Shown here: piece after piece, positions 44,168 to 55,009 of the stretch
How positions within the stretch are numbered: position 1 is the first letter of the stretch
Layout: every line of letters begins with the position of its first letter
Source of the DNA: JAVBJV01 sp031546815
Lineage (GTDB): Bacteria > Pseudomonadota > Alphaproteobacteria > Acetobacterales > Acetobacteraceae
Reading direction: 5' to 3'
DNA length: 64,000 bases
Assembly (NCBI GenBank): GCA_031546815.1
Contig: JAVBJV010000010.1
Span: 93,122 to 157,121 of the forward strand
Program-made: the position numbers and the translations under genes
The notes under the pieces: generated by a model
What the model was told of the DNA's origin: nothing
What the model saw: the letters and a program-made list of their open reading frames with translations, nothing else
The model's database searches: none

Positions 44168-44884
44168 ATGCCTGAACGTGCAGTAGAAGCAGTGGCCCTT
44201 GGGGCGCATGGCGATTTGTCGATCTGGGCGCTGTTCCTGCAGGCCGACATCATCGTCAAGACGGTGATGATCATGCTGTTGCTGGCCAGCGTGTGGGTCT
44301 GGGCGATCGTGTTCGAAAAGACCATAACACTGCGGCGCGCCAACAAACAGGCAAACGCGTTCGAGGACAAGTTTTGGTCGGGCGGCTCGCTCGATGAACT
44401 GTACGAACGCGAAGGCACATCGCCCACGCATTCGATGGCAGCCGTGTTCGGCGCAGCGATGGGTGAATGGCAGCGCTCGGCCCATAACATCGGCAAGGAT
44501 GGCGCGCGCAGCGGCGTGAAGGAACGCATCGAACGCGCGATGAACGTGACCATCCAGCGCGAGATGGAACGTCTGGAACGCTGGATGGTGTTTCTGGCAT
44601 CTGTCGGTTCCGTCGCGCCGTTTGTCGGGCTGTTCGGCACGGTGTGGGGGATCATGAATTCGTTCTCGGCTATTGCCGCGATGCAGAACACCAATCTGGC
44701 CGTGGTGGCGCCTGGCATTGCCGAGGCGCTGTTCGCAACCGCCATCGGTCTGGTGGCCGCCATTCCGGCGGTGCTCGCCTATAACAAGATCAGCACCGAT
44801 CTGGCGCGCTATGCCGCGCGGCTGGAAGGGTTCGCCACAGAATTCGGCGCGATCCTGTCGCGTCAGGGCGAGGAGCGCGCGTAA
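44168..44884 (+). CDS. tolQ: Tol-Pal proton channel subunit TolQ
   Basis: 238 residues, three membrane helices (about 22-42, 140-160, 178-200). The signature FVGLFGTVWGIMNSFSAIA and APGIAEALFATAIGLVAAIPAV identify TolQ. With TolR it forms the inner-membrane motor that energises TolA for outer-membrane constriction at division. Two bases separate it from tolR. Confidence 0.96.
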   Translation: MPERAVEAVALGAHGDLSIWALFLQADIIVKTVMIMLLLASVWVWAIVFEKTITLRRANKQANAFEDKFWSGGSLDELYEREGTSPTHSMAAVFGAAMGEWQRSAHNIGKDGARSGVKERIERAMNVTIQREMERLERWMVFLASVGSVAPFVGLFGTVWGIMNSFSAIAAMQNTNLAVVAPGIAEALFATAIGLVAAIPAVLAYNKISTDLARYAARLEGFATEFGAILSRQGEERA

Positions 44885-44886
44885 CC

Positions 44887-45393
44887 ATGGCAGCATCTCT
44901 GGCAGGCGGGAAAGGCAAGGGGCGGTATAAACCGCTGGCCGAAATCAACGTCACGCCGCTGGTCGACGTGATGCTGGTGCTGCTGATCGTGTTCATGGTG
45001 GCGGCGCCGCTGATGACCGTGGGGATCAAGGTCGATCTGCCGCGCACCAGTGCGGCAGCAATGAACCAGGACAACGAACCGCTGACCATCACGGTGAATG
45101 CCGAGGGCGTGATCTATCTGCAGGAAACCGAGACCGATGTGGCCGGACTGGTCGCGCGGTTACAGGCGATCAGCCAGAACAATCCCGAACGCCGCATCTT
45201 CGTGCGCGGGGACAAGGGCGTTCCCTATGGCCGCATCATGGAAGTGATGGGCACGATTACGCAGGGCGGGTTCACCAAGGTCGCGCTGCTGGCCGAACAG
45301 GCAACCACCGCGCCAGCGGCCGCCCCCGCGCGTTCGCAAACGCCCGCACGTCCGGGGGCTGCGCCGCAGCGTCGCCCTGCCGGGCAGCGCTAG
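44887..45393 (+). CDS. tolR: Tol-Pal protein TolR
   Basis: 168 residues. One N-terminal helix with the proton-path Asp in EINVTPLVDVMLVLLIVFMV; the periplasmic domain includes FVRGDKGVPYGRIMEVM. The tail is Ala/Pro/Arg-rich (APARSQTPARPGAAPQRRP), longer than in E. coli. It works with TolQ as the stator. Confidence 0.96.
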   Translation: MAASLAGGKGKGRYKPLAEINVTPLVDVMLVLLIVFMVAAPLMTVGIKVDLPRTSAAAMNQDNEPLTITVNAEGVIYLQETETDVAGLVARLQAISQNNPERRIFVRGDKGVPYGRIMEVMGTITQGGFTKVALLAEQATTAPAAAPARSQTPARPGAAPQRRPAGQR

Positions 45394-45413
45394 GGCAGGG
45401 TCAGCTGGGTCGT

Positions 45414-46391
45414 ATGGATCGTAATCTCCGCATCGGGGCCGGGGTTTCCGCCGCATTGCATGTGGTCGTTGCGGTTGTGCTGCTGGGCGTGTTCAGCCTG
45501 AGCAAGGACTTCGAGGAACCGGTCGAGCTGGCGATGTCGGTGGAAATCGTCACCGGGCAGGAAAGCGCCGCGCGGTCGGAAAACGCTGGCCAGACCGCGG
45601 CCCCCGCCGAAGCGCCGGAACAGACGCCGCCCAATCCGCAAACGCCGCAGCAGACCACGTCGTCTCCGCCGCCACCGCCGCCTCCACCTCCGCCGCCTCC
45701 ACCTCCGCCACCGCCGTCCGAGGTGCCGCCGCAGCCACCTACACCGACACCGCCTCCGCCTTTGCCGCCGGAGCCGTCGCCGATTCCAACACCGCCTGCG
45801 CCGCCGCCACCGCCCGCGCCGCCGGCTCCGCCGCAGCCGACGCCGCCTCAACCTGCGCCGCCATCGCCCATTCCACCGCCGCCGGTGCCGCCACCGCCTG
45901 CGCCGCCGTCGTCCACGTCGCAGCCGAACCCGAGCGCGCGACCGCTGGAACGCAGCACCAGTGTGCTCAACACGCTGGAACGTCTGCGCCAGCAACAGCA
46001 GCAGAACCAGGCCCCGACCGCACGCCCCGGTGGGCCGCGTGGCGGTGCGCCGAATGCGGGTGGCAGTCCTGACGGCAGCGACACATCAAACCTGAGCGCC
46101 GGGCAACGTGGCGCGGTGGGCGACCATGTGCGCGCGTGCTGGACGGCTGATACTGCGGCACTGAATGCCGACCGGCAGGTAGCGCTGCTGACGGTAACGA
46201 CGGATGCCAACGGCGTGGTGCGCCGCGCTGTGGTAGCGGATGACGACAGAGGAAAATTGTCCGATCCGCGCTTTCGTGCCTTTGCTGAACGTGCGATCCG
46301 CGCTGTTATGGACCCACGTTGTGCGAATCTGCCCTTGCCCCCATCCATGCTGGGGCAGACAAGAACCTGGGATTTCCGCTTCAGACCATGA
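45414..46391 (+). CDS. tolA: TolA/TonB-like protein with proline-rich stalk
   Basis: 325 residues. An N-terminal membrane helix (AGVSAALHVVVAVVLLGVFSL) anchors it. The central stalk, which is a charged helix in E. coli TolA, is here a proline-rich region with 17 consecutive Pro codons at 45666-45716 and many further PPxP units. The C-terminal domain (DHVRACWTADT, LLTVTTDANGVVRRAVV) is TolA/TonB-like. It should bridge TolQR to TolB and Pal. Confidence 0.9.
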   Translation: MDRNLRIGAGVSAALHVVVAVVLLGVFSLSKDFEEPVELAMSVEIVTGQESAARSENAGQTAAPAEAPEQTPPNPQTPQQTTSSPPPPPPPPPPPPPPPPPSEVPPQPPTPTPPPPLPPEPSPIPTPPAPPPPPAPPAPPQPTPPQPAPPSPIPPPPVPPPPAPPSSTSQPNPSARPLERSTSVLNTLERLRQQQQQNQAPTARPGGPRGGAPNAGGSPDGSDTSNLSAGQRGAVGDHVRACWTADTAALNADRQVALLTVTTDANGVVRRAVVADDDRGKLSDPRFRAFAERAIRAVMDPRCANLPLPPSMLGQTRTWDFRFRP

Positions 46392-46401
46392 GGCTTTATT
46401 G

Positions 46402-47757
46402 ATGATTCATATGCCCGTTTCCCGTCGCCTGATGCTGACCGGCACTGCCGGTCTGGTTGGTGCAGCCGGACTGTCCTCTGGGGCGTTTGCCCAGCAGGGG
46501 CGCTCCGCCGTCATCGACGTCAATCGTGCACGGACCGACCCTATTCCCGTCGCCATTCCAGACCTGGCCGGCAGCAATGCCGAAACCCAGCGCATGGGTC
46601 GCGACATGGCGAAAGTCATTACCGACAATCTGCAGCGCTCGGGCCTGTTCCGGCCGGTGAATCGCGCGGCTTTCATCCAGTCGGGCGGCGAGACCCCGCG
46701 CTGGCAGGACTGGCGGGTGATCGGCGCACAGGCGCTGGTAACCGGCAAGGTGGAAAGCCAGGGCGGCGATCGCGTGCGCGTTGAATTCCGCCTGTGGGAC
46801 GTGCTGCCCGAAACCCAGATCCAGGGCACGGCCTATACCACCCAGATCAGCAACTGGCGCCGCATCGCGCACATCATGTCGGACGTGATCTACGAACGTT
46901 TGGTGGGCGAAAAGGGTTATTTTGACACCCGCATCGTCTATGTCGCCGAAAGCGGCCCGCGTGACCGGCGTGTGAAGCGTCTGGCGATCATGGATCAGGA
47001 CAGCCAGAACCATCGCTTCCTGACCGATGGATCGTCCCTGGTGCTGACGCCGCGCTTCCACCCGCAGGCCAACCAGATCGCCTTCATGAGCTATCAGGAC
47101 CGTGCCAATCCACGTGTGCAGCTGTTCGACATCGACAGCGGTCGCCAGCAGCAGCTGGGCAGCTTCCCGGGGATTACGTTTGCGCCGCGCTTCAGCCCGG
47201 ATGGCAGCAATCTGCTGCTGTCCTCCACGCGCGGCAGCGGGTCCGACATTTTCGTGGTCGACCTGCGCAGCCGTCGCGAACGTCGTCTGACGGACAGTGG
47301 TGCGATCGATACCTCGCCCTGTTACAGCCCGGATGGATCGCAGATCGTGTTCAACTCGGACCGTGGCGGCGACCAGCAGCTGTACGTGATGGGGGCCGAT
47401 GGCTCGGGCGTGAAGCGTATCTCGTTCGGCAGCGGACGGTATGCGACGCCGGTCTGGTCGCCTCGCGGAGATTTGATCGCGTTCACCCGCATCGGCGGCG
47501 GCAGCTTCGGCATCGGCGTGATGCGCCCGGATGGCGGGGGCGAGCGGATCCTGTCCGAAGGGTATGTGGTCGAAAGCCCGACTTTCGCCCCGAACGGCCG
47601 TGTGCTGATGTTCCATCGCGAAACGGCAGCGCGCGATTCGCGTGGATCTGGGTATTCTACCCGCCTGGTGTCGGTAGATATTACCGGATTTAACGAACGC
47701 GCGGTACCAACCCCGGCGGATGGGTCGGATCCCGCCTGGTCGCCGCTGATTTCGTAA
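46402..47757 (+). CDS. tolB: Tol-Pal beta-propeller protein TolB
   Basis: 451 residues. An N-terminal alpha/beta domain is followed by a six-bladed propeller (repeated FSPDGS, YSPDGSQIVF, WSPRGDLIAF). The export signal contains a twin arginine (PVSRRLMLTGTAG), so Tat export is possible. ATG 46402 is chosen because GAGG lies about nine bases upstream; ATG 46411 would be too far. TolB binds Pal and TolA. Confidence 0.95.
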   Translation: MIHMPVSRRLMLTGTAGLVGAAGLSSGAFAQQGRSAVIDVNRARTDPIPVAIPDLAGSNAETQRMGRDMAKVITDNLQRSGLFRPVNRAAFIQSGGETPRWQDWRVIGAQALVTGKVESQGGDRVRVEFRLWDVLPETQIQGTAYTTQISNWRRIAHIMSDVIYERLVGEKGYFDTRIVYVAESGPRDRRVKRLAIMDQDSQNHRFLTDGSSLVLTPRFHPQANQIAFMSYQDRANPRVQLFDIDSGRQQQLGSFPGITFAPRFSPDGSNLLLSSTRGSGSDIFVVDLRSRRERRLTDSGAIDTSPCYSPDGSQIVFNSDRGGDQQLYVMGADGSGVKRISFGSGRYATPVWSPRGDLIAFTRIGGGSFGIGVMRPDGGGERILSEGYVVESPTFAPNGRVLMFHRETAARDSRGSGYSTRLVSVDITGFNERAVPTPADGSDPAWSPLIS

Positions 47758-47772
47758 ATAGCCTTGACCATG

Positions 47773-47822
47773 CCCTGCAGCGCAAGTTAAGCGCCGCAGG
47801 GAGCGTGGCGGGATTTTCCCGC
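47773..47822 (+). other. Two stem-loops between tolB and pal
   Basis: CCCTGC and GCGC pair with GCGC and GCAGGG across one mismatch (47773-47801), directly followed by GCGGGA with TCCCGC (47808-47822). Neither has a T-run, so an RNA-stabilising or processing role for pal mRNA is more likely than termination. Confidence 0.5.
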
Positions 47823-47866
47823 TGCTGGGCAAAGCCGCCCGAAAAACTTGAACAGGGGATATCCCG

Positions 47867-48343
47867 ATGCTGAAGATGAAGCTTCTGAGTGCGTTTGCTG
47901 CTGTTGCTCTGCTGGCCGCTTGCGGTGATTCGAGCGATTCCGCCAACACCGGTGGCGCTGGCGGTGCAGGCGCGGGCGTTGCCCGTCCGGGTAGCCAGGA
48001 AGATCTGGCCCAGAACGTTGGCGATCGTGTGTTCTTTGACACAGCCCGCAACACGCTGCGCACCGATGCGCGTGCAACGCTGGACCGCCAGGCCGCCTGG
48101 CTGCAGCAGTACCCGCAGAACAACGTTCAGCTGCAGGGCAATGCCGACGAACGCGGCACGCGTGAATACAACATCGCGCTGGGTCAGCGCCGTGCGAACG
48201 CCGCCCGCGAATACCTGGCGGCCCGTGGCGTTGCCGCTTCGCGCATGAACACCATCTCGTTCGGCAAGGATCGCCCGACGGCGCTGGGTTCGGACGAATC
48301 GTCCTGGTCGCAGAACCGCAACGCGACGACCGTCCTGCGTTAA
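47867..48343 (+). CDS. pal: Peptidoglycan-associated lipoprotein Pal
   Basis: 158 residues. Lipobox VALLAAC, a Gly-rich linker, then an OmpA-like domain: NVQLQGNADERGTREYNIAL and LGQRRANAAREYLAARGV, with NRNATTVL at the end. Pal anchors the outer membrane to peptidoglycan and is released by TolB. GGGGAT lies before the ATG; a terminator follows. Confidence 0.97.
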   Translation: MLKMKLLSAFAAVALLAACGDSSDSANTGGAGGAGAGVARPGSQEDLAQNVGDRVFFDTARNTLRTDARATLDRQAAWLQQYPQNNVQLQGNADERGTREYNIALGQRRANAAREYLAARGVAASRMNTISFGKDRPTALGSDESSWSQNRNATTVLR

Positions 48344-48368
48344 TTCGCAGACCGGCTGACGACTTCAG

Positions 48369-48396
48369 AACGGGTGGCCCTGGGGCCGCCCGTTTT
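48369..48396 (+). terminator. Rho-independent terminator after pal
   Basis: ACGGG, a wobble pair and GGCC form a stem with GGCC and CCCGT around CTGG, followed by TTTT. It suggests partial termination before cpoB. Confidence 0.75.
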
Positions 48397-48453
48397 GGTT
48401 TCGAGCGGAATCGCCTTATGTATTGCGCCTGAACCGAGTGGGAGATTCGGCAT

Positions 48454-49311
48454 ATGAGATCCTGGTTGCTGACACTGGCGGTGCTTGCCGCCTTGCCGAT
48501 CATGTCGGGCAAAGCGCTGGCTCAGATTGAAAGCCGCGAAGGTATTGCCCTGCAGAACCAGATCCTGGAGCTGCGCCGCGATATCCAGTCGCTGCAATCT
48601 TCCGGCCGCAGCAGCGGTGGTGGGTCCAGCCTGGGTGGTGGGGCGCGGTCTGCTCCGCCCGCATCCGGCGGTGGGTCCGATGTGACGACTGCTCTGCTGG
48701 AACGCGTGTCGCAGATGGAAGAGGAAGTCCGTCGCCTGCGTGGCCAGTCGGACGAAATGCGCAACCAGATGCAGCGCCAGTCGGAAGACTCGAAAAAGGC
48801 ACTCGAAGATCTGCAGTTCCGCCTGAACGAACTGGAAGCCGGCCGTGGCCGTCGGTCCGATGCTGGTGGGGCGGCGGCAACGCCGGCCCGCCCGGCCGCA
48901 ACAGCGGCGACGCCCACTGCGGCCGCGCGCACCCCCGAAGCGGCCCTGCGCGAGGGGAATGCCGCCCTGGCGCGCCGCGACTATGTGGCAGCCGAGGCAG
49001 CCGCACGCGAAGTGCTGGCAGCACGTTCCAGCCCGCGGGCCGGGGATGCACAGTTCCTGCTGGCGGAATCGCTGTATGGACGGCGGCAGTTCCAGCAGGC
49101 GGCGATTGCGTATGACGATGCTTACAAGCGTGGCCGCACCGGTACCCGCGCGCAGGATTCGCTGCTGGGGCTGGCGAACAGCTTTATCGGGATCAGCGAA
49201 AAGCGCTCGGCGTGCGATACGCTGAACCAGCTGCGCTCGGAATTCCCGTCACCGCGGCAGGATCTGCGCGACCGGATTGCCCAGTCGCGGCAACGCGCGG
49301 GATGCCGCTGA
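48454..49311 (+). CDS. cpoB: Cell division coordinator CpoB (YbgF)
   Basis: 285 residues. Signal peptide (LLTLAVLAALPIMSGKALA), an N-terminal coiled coil (LLERVSQMEEEVRRLRGQSD), a Gly/Ser- and Ala/Pro-rich linker and C-terminal TPRs (LAESLYGRRQFQQAAIAYDD). CpoB links Tol-Pal to peptidoglycan synthesis. Its 3' end overlaps the start of tilS by 10 bases. Confidence 0.94.
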   Translation: MRSWLLTLAVLAALPIMSGKALAQIESREGIALQNQILELRRDIQSLQSSGRSSGGGSSLGGGARSAPPASGGGSDVTTALLERVSQMEEEVRRLRGQSDEMRNQMQRQSEDSKKALEDLQFRLNELEAGRGRRSDAGGAAATPARPAATAATPTAAARTPEAALREGNAALARRDYVAAEAAAREVLAARSSPRAGDAQFLLAESLYGRRQFQQAAIAYDDAYKRGRTGTRAQDSLLGLANSFIGISEKRSACDTLNQLRSEFPSPRQDLRDRIAQSRQRAGCR

Positions 49312-50528
49312 GGCGACCCGATACCGGATTTTTTGCCGCCCGTATGGCGGCACTCGGCCCATGGGGGCCGTCTCCATTCATTGCGGTTGGCGTCTCCGGC
49401 GGCGCTGACAGCCTGGCGCTGGCGTTATTGGCCGCGCACTGGGTCGGCCAGCAGGGCGGGCAGGTGCTGGCGCTGATCGTCGATCACGGTCTGCGCCCCG
49501 AAGCCGTGCCCGAGGCACGTGACACCGCCGCCCAGTTGGCCGAGCAGGGGATTGCGGCGCGGATTCTTACATTATCGAACGTGCGCAAACAGGCAGCTTC
49601 GGCGCGCGATGCGCGACTGGCGGCGCTGGAAGCGTGCTGCGCCGAATTGGGTATTCTGCACCTGCTGCTGGCACAACACGCGGGGGATCAGGCTGAGACC
49701 CGGTTGATCCGCTCTCTGGCCGGCAGCGCACAGGCGGGGCGGGCGGCAATGCCGGCGCTGCGTTTCTCGGGCGCGGTGCGGATCGTGCGGCCCTTGCTGG
49801 ATGTGGCGCCGGTTGATTTGCAGGCTCTGGTCCAGAAGGCCGGTCTGTTTGCGGTGCGCGACCCCAGCAACAGCGACCCACGCGCCACGCGCGCCCGCCT
49901 CCGGGCATTACGGCGAGATGCTGCCGGGACGGGGCCTGCTACGCGCGCCCTGTGTGCGGCAGCGCGGGCCGACGGGATGGCCCGGGCCACGGTCGAGGCG
50001 TCTCTGGCGGAAGAACTGGCGGCCATCGTCCGGATCTATCCCGGGGGATATGCGTCGCTGTGCCCCGGTCCGTGGCCCGAGGCGGTATTGGGGGCCTTGT
50101 TGCGCACGCTGGGCGGGCATGTCTGGCCGGTTGCGGGGGCGGCGCGGCTGGCGGAAAATCCGGTGCCTGCAACGCGGGCCGGGCTGCGGTTGCTCCGGCG
50201 TGGGGGCGGGTTCCTGCTGTGCCGCGAGGAAGCCGCGATGCAGCCCGCCATTCCGGCCCGTGCTGGTATTCTCTGGGATCGGCGGTTTCTGGTTGGGGAT
50301 AATTTTCTGCAAATAGAATGTTTTATCGGCGGTCTTGGAGACGATGCTGCGTGTTTTCGCCGCCATCACACATTGCCATCCGCCGTGCTGCGGAGTCTGC
50401 CCACCATTCGGGATTCCCACGGGAAATTGCTGGCCGTTCCGCACCTGGATGGGACGCTTGAGGATTATCCGGTTACATTTGCACCCCTAGTTCCCCTGAT
50501 GGGCGCGCCGTTCAGACCGCTTCTGTAA
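49302..50528 (+). CDS. tilS: tRNA(Ile)-lysidine synthetase TilS
   Basis: 408 residues from ATG 49302 (another at 49344). PP-loop ATPase motif VSGGADSLALALL; LLLAQHAGDQAETRLIRSLAGS is typical. TilS turns the wobble cytidine of tRNA-Ile(CAU) into lysidine, an essential step. The C-terminal part is less conserved, as usual. Placed between cpoB and ftsH. Confidence 0.93.
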   Translation: MPLRRPDTGFFAARMAALGPWGPSPFIAVGVSGGADSLALALLAAHWVGQQGGQVLALIVDHGLRPEAVPEARDTAAQLAEQGIAARILTLSNVRKQAASARDARLAALEACCAELGILHLLLAQHAGDQAETRLIRSLAGSAQAGRAAMPALRFSGAVRIVRPLLDVAPVDLQALVQKAGLFAVRDPSNSDPRATRARLRALRRDAAGTGPATRALCAAARADGMARATVEASLAEELAAIVRIYPGGYASLCPGPWPEAVLGALLRTLGGHVWPVAGAARLAENPVPATRAGLRLLRRGGGFLLCREEAAMQPAIPARAGILWDRRFLVGDNFLQIECFIGGLGDDAACFRRHHTLPSAVLRSLPTIRDSHGKLLAVPHLDGTLEDYPVTFAPLVPLMGAPFRPLL

Positions 50529-50608
50529 AAAAGTGCATCTGTCTGCGTTCTGGGGATGCAGAAAGACTTGCGGCACCCTATGTTTGTGCCTGCGCGTCAT
50601 TGCGTGCG

Positions 50609-50628
50609 CCCGGCCAGACCCGGCCGGG
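50609..50628 (+). other. Hairpin in the ftsH leader
   Basis: CCCGGCC pairs perfectly with GGCCGGG around a 6-base loop, 24 bases before the ftsH start. With no T-run, it is more likely a leader structure than a terminator. The rest of the 123-base gap shows CCCTATGT, loosely like a heat-shock -10, without a matching -35. Confidence 0.4.
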
Positions 50629-50651
50629 AAGAATATGGATGATGGACAGGT

Positions 50652-52568
<1,917 letters not shown>

Positions 52569-52571
52569 GCG

Positions 52572-53588
52572 TTGCGCCTGCCACGACTGATCGAGCCGTT
52601 GGGCCTGCTGTATGGGCAGGCCGCGGTCGAGGCGATAAACGCCGGGTCTGCCCTGCCATTGGCGGGCGGGCCCGTTGCGTTTTCTCTGGCACGGCTGATC
52701 GACCGGCGGGCCGGAACGTCGCGGATCGTGCCGGCGAGCGCCGTTACAGATGAACTGTGTCTGACCGCGCCGCATGCCCCTTGGGCGGGGTTTACGCAAT
52801 CGCGCCCACTGGTAATGGGGATTCTCAACACCACGCCCGACAGTTTCAGCGATGGCGGGGATTTCGCCGCGCACGACACTGCGATTGCCGCCGGTCTGGC
52901 CATGGCGCGGGCAGGGGCGGACATCGTGGATGTGGGCGGTGAATCGACACGCCCAGGCGCGGCGGTGATCGCGCCCGAGGACGAACAGGCCCGCATCCTG
53001 CCCGTGGTCCGCGCACTGGCGCCGCATGTCGCGGTGTCGGTCGATACGCGTAATGCCGCCACGATGCAGGCAGCACTGGACGCGGGCGCGCGGATCATCA
53101 ACGACGTTTCCGCCCTGACGCACGATCCCGACGCCCTGCGTGTGGTGGCTGCAGCACGTTGCCCTGTGGTGCTGATGCATATGCGCGGCACTCCCGCCAC
53201 GATGACCGGGCTGACAGAGTATTCCGACGTCGCCTGCGATGTGGTCGAAGAACTGGAAGCCCGCATCGCAGCCGCCGAAGACGCGGGTATTCTGCGTGCC
53301 AATATCGTGATCGACCCCGGTATCGGGTTCGCCAAAACCGCCGCGCAGAATGTCGCGGTGATGGCGCGACTGCCGCTGCTGTTCAATTTGGGTTGCCGAG
53401 TGTTGCTGGGGGCGTCGCGCAAATCCGTCATCGGCCACGTGACGGGTGTGCAGAACGCCAAGGACCGCTTGCCCGGAAGCCTTGCTGCGCATGGATTTGC
53501 GGCGATGGCGGGCGCGTCGGTCGTGCGTGTGCACGATGTGCCCGAGACGGTGCAGGCCTTGCAGGTGATATCTGCCCTGACGTCTTAA
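52572..53588 (+). CDS. folP: Dihydropteroate synthase
   Basis: 338 residues, about 60 longer than usual owing to an N-terminal extension of roughly 75 residues. The core has MGILNTTPDSFSDGG, DIVDVGGESTRPGA, and the C-terminal LLGASRKSVIG. FolP joins pABA to the pterin in folate synthesis. TTG start at 52572, 3 bases after ftsH; no ATG precedes the core at a suitable place. Confidence 0.93.
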   Translation: MRLPRLIEPLGLLYGQAAVEAINAGSALPLAGGPVAFSLARLIDRRAGTSRIVPASAVTDELCLTAPHAPWAGFTQSRPLVMGILNTTPDSFSDGGDFAAHDTAIAAGLAMARAGADIVDVGGESTRPGAAVIAPEDEQARILPVVRALAPHVAVSVDTRNAATMQAALDAGARIINDVSALTHDPDALRVVAAARCPVVLMHMRGTPATMTGLTEYSDVACDVVEELEARIAAAEDAGILRANIVIDPGIGFAKTAAQNVAVMARLPLLFNLGCRVLLGASRKSVIGHVTGVQNAKDRLPGSLAAHGFAAMAGASVVRVHDVPETVQALQVISALTS

Positions 53589-53657
53589 GCCCTTCCCCGA
53601 CGCGGGGCATAACGAGTAAACGTTGCTGCGACTTGTTCTATTTCAGTGTGGTGTTTG

Positions 53658-55007
53658 ATGCCTGCAAAAACGCGTCGCCTGTTCGGCACAGATGGTATTC
53701 GTGGCAAGGCCAATACCGCACCGATGGATGCTGCAACCGCGCTGCGTCTGGGGCAGGCTGCTGGGCTGATGTTCATGCGTGGCGACCATCGCCACCGCGT
53801 GGTGATCGGCAAGGACACGCGCCTGTCGGGTTACCTGCTGGAACCCGCGCTGACCGCCGGTTTCATCAGCGCCGGGATGGACGTGAAGCTGGTGGGTCCT
53901 CTGCCCACGCCCGCGATTGCCATGCTGGTGCGCAGTCTGCGTGCCGATCTGGGCGTGATGATCAGCGCCAGTCACAACAAGTTTGAAGACAACGGCATCA
54001 AGCTGTTCGGCCCCGATGGTGTGAAGCTGTCGGATGATATGGAACTTGCCATCGAAAAGCTGATGGACGAAGACCTGTCCAACCGTCTGGCGGGCCCACG
54101 TGAACTGGGCCGTGCCGCGCGCATGGACGATGCGGGCGGGCGATATATCGAAGCCGCGAAGAACACTTTTCCACGCGGACTGCGGCTTGATGGCATGAAG
54201 ATCGTGCTCGATTGCGCCAATGGAGCGGGGTATCGCGTCGCGCCTGCGGTGCTGTGGGAGCTGGGCGCGCAGGTGATCCAGATCGGCACGCAGCCCGATG
54301 GTGTGAACATCAATGCGGGTTGCGGCTCCACATCGCCCGCGCTGCTGGTGGAAACCGTGCGACGCGAGGGCGCGCATCTGGGCATCGCGCTGGATGGCGA
54401 TGCGGACCGTCTGGCACTGGTCGATGAACATGGCGAGGTGGTGGACGGCGACCAGATCCTCGCGCTGATCGCAAGTTCGTGGCACGCGAGTGGCCGCTTG
54501 CAGGGCGGCGGCGTGGTGGCGACCGTGATGTCCAATCTGGGGTTCGAGCGCCTGCTGGAAAGCCGCGGTCTGCAACTGCATCGCACGCAGGTGGGGGATC
54601 GTTATGTCGGCGAACGCATGCGTGCGCTGGGGATGAATCTGGGCGGCGAACAGTCGGGCCATGTCATCCTGTCCGACTTTGCCACCACGGGTGACGGATT
54701 GGTGGCGGCCTTGCAGGTGCTGGCGGTGATCGCCGAGAGCAAGCGCCCGGCCAGCGAAGTCTGCCGTGTGTTCGAAAAACTGCCGCAGGTGCTGCGCAAC
54801 GTGCGTGCCGACCGGTCCGTGCTGTTGCTGCCCGGCGTGGCCGAAGCGGTACGCACGATGGAAGCGCAGCTGAACGGACGCGGCCGTGTGTTGATCCGCC
54901 CATCAGGGACCGAACCCGTCATCCGCGTAATGGCGGAAGGCGAGGACGCGGCGGAAGTGGAAGCCACCGTAGCCTCGCTGTGCGACGTGATTACGAAAGC
55001 AGCCTGA
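53658..55007 (+). CDS. glmM: Phosphoglucosamine mutase
   Basis: 449 residues. GlmM converts glucosamine-6-P to glucosamine-1-P for UDP-GlcNAc. Motifs: LFGTDGIRGKAN, phosphoserine loop MISASHNKFEDNGIK (Ser105), metal loop ALDGDADRLALVDE, and the C-terminal phosphate loop IRPSGTEPVIRVM. The ATG at 53658 is preferred over the GTG at 53646. Confidence 0.96.
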   Translation: MPAKTRRLFGTDGIRGKANTAPMDAATALRLGQAAGLMFMRGDHRHRVVIGKDTRLSGYLLEPALTAGFISAGMDVKLVGPLPTPAIAMLVRSLRADLGVMISASHNKFEDNGIKLFGPDGVKLSDDMELAIEKLMDEDLSNRLAGPRELGRAARMDDAGGRYIEAAKNTFPRGLRLDGMKIVLDCANGAGYRVAPAVLWELGAQVIQIGTQPDGVNINAGCGSTSPALLVETVRREGAHLGIALDGDADRLALVDEHGEVVDGDQILALIASSWHASGRLQGGGVVATVMSNLGFERLLESRGLQLHRTQVGDRYVGERMRALGMNLGGEQSGHVILSDFATTGDGLVAALQVLAVIAESKRPASEVCRVFEKLPQVLRNVRADRSVLLLPGVAEAVRTMEAQLNGRGRVLIRPSGTEPVIRVMAEGEDAAEVEATVASLCDVITKAA

Positions 55008-55009
55008 CG

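Noticed and set aside
45390..45995. A leftward arginine-rich frame opposite tolA.
   Set aside because: It is the complement of the proline codons of TolA, with no ribosome site or recognisable domain.
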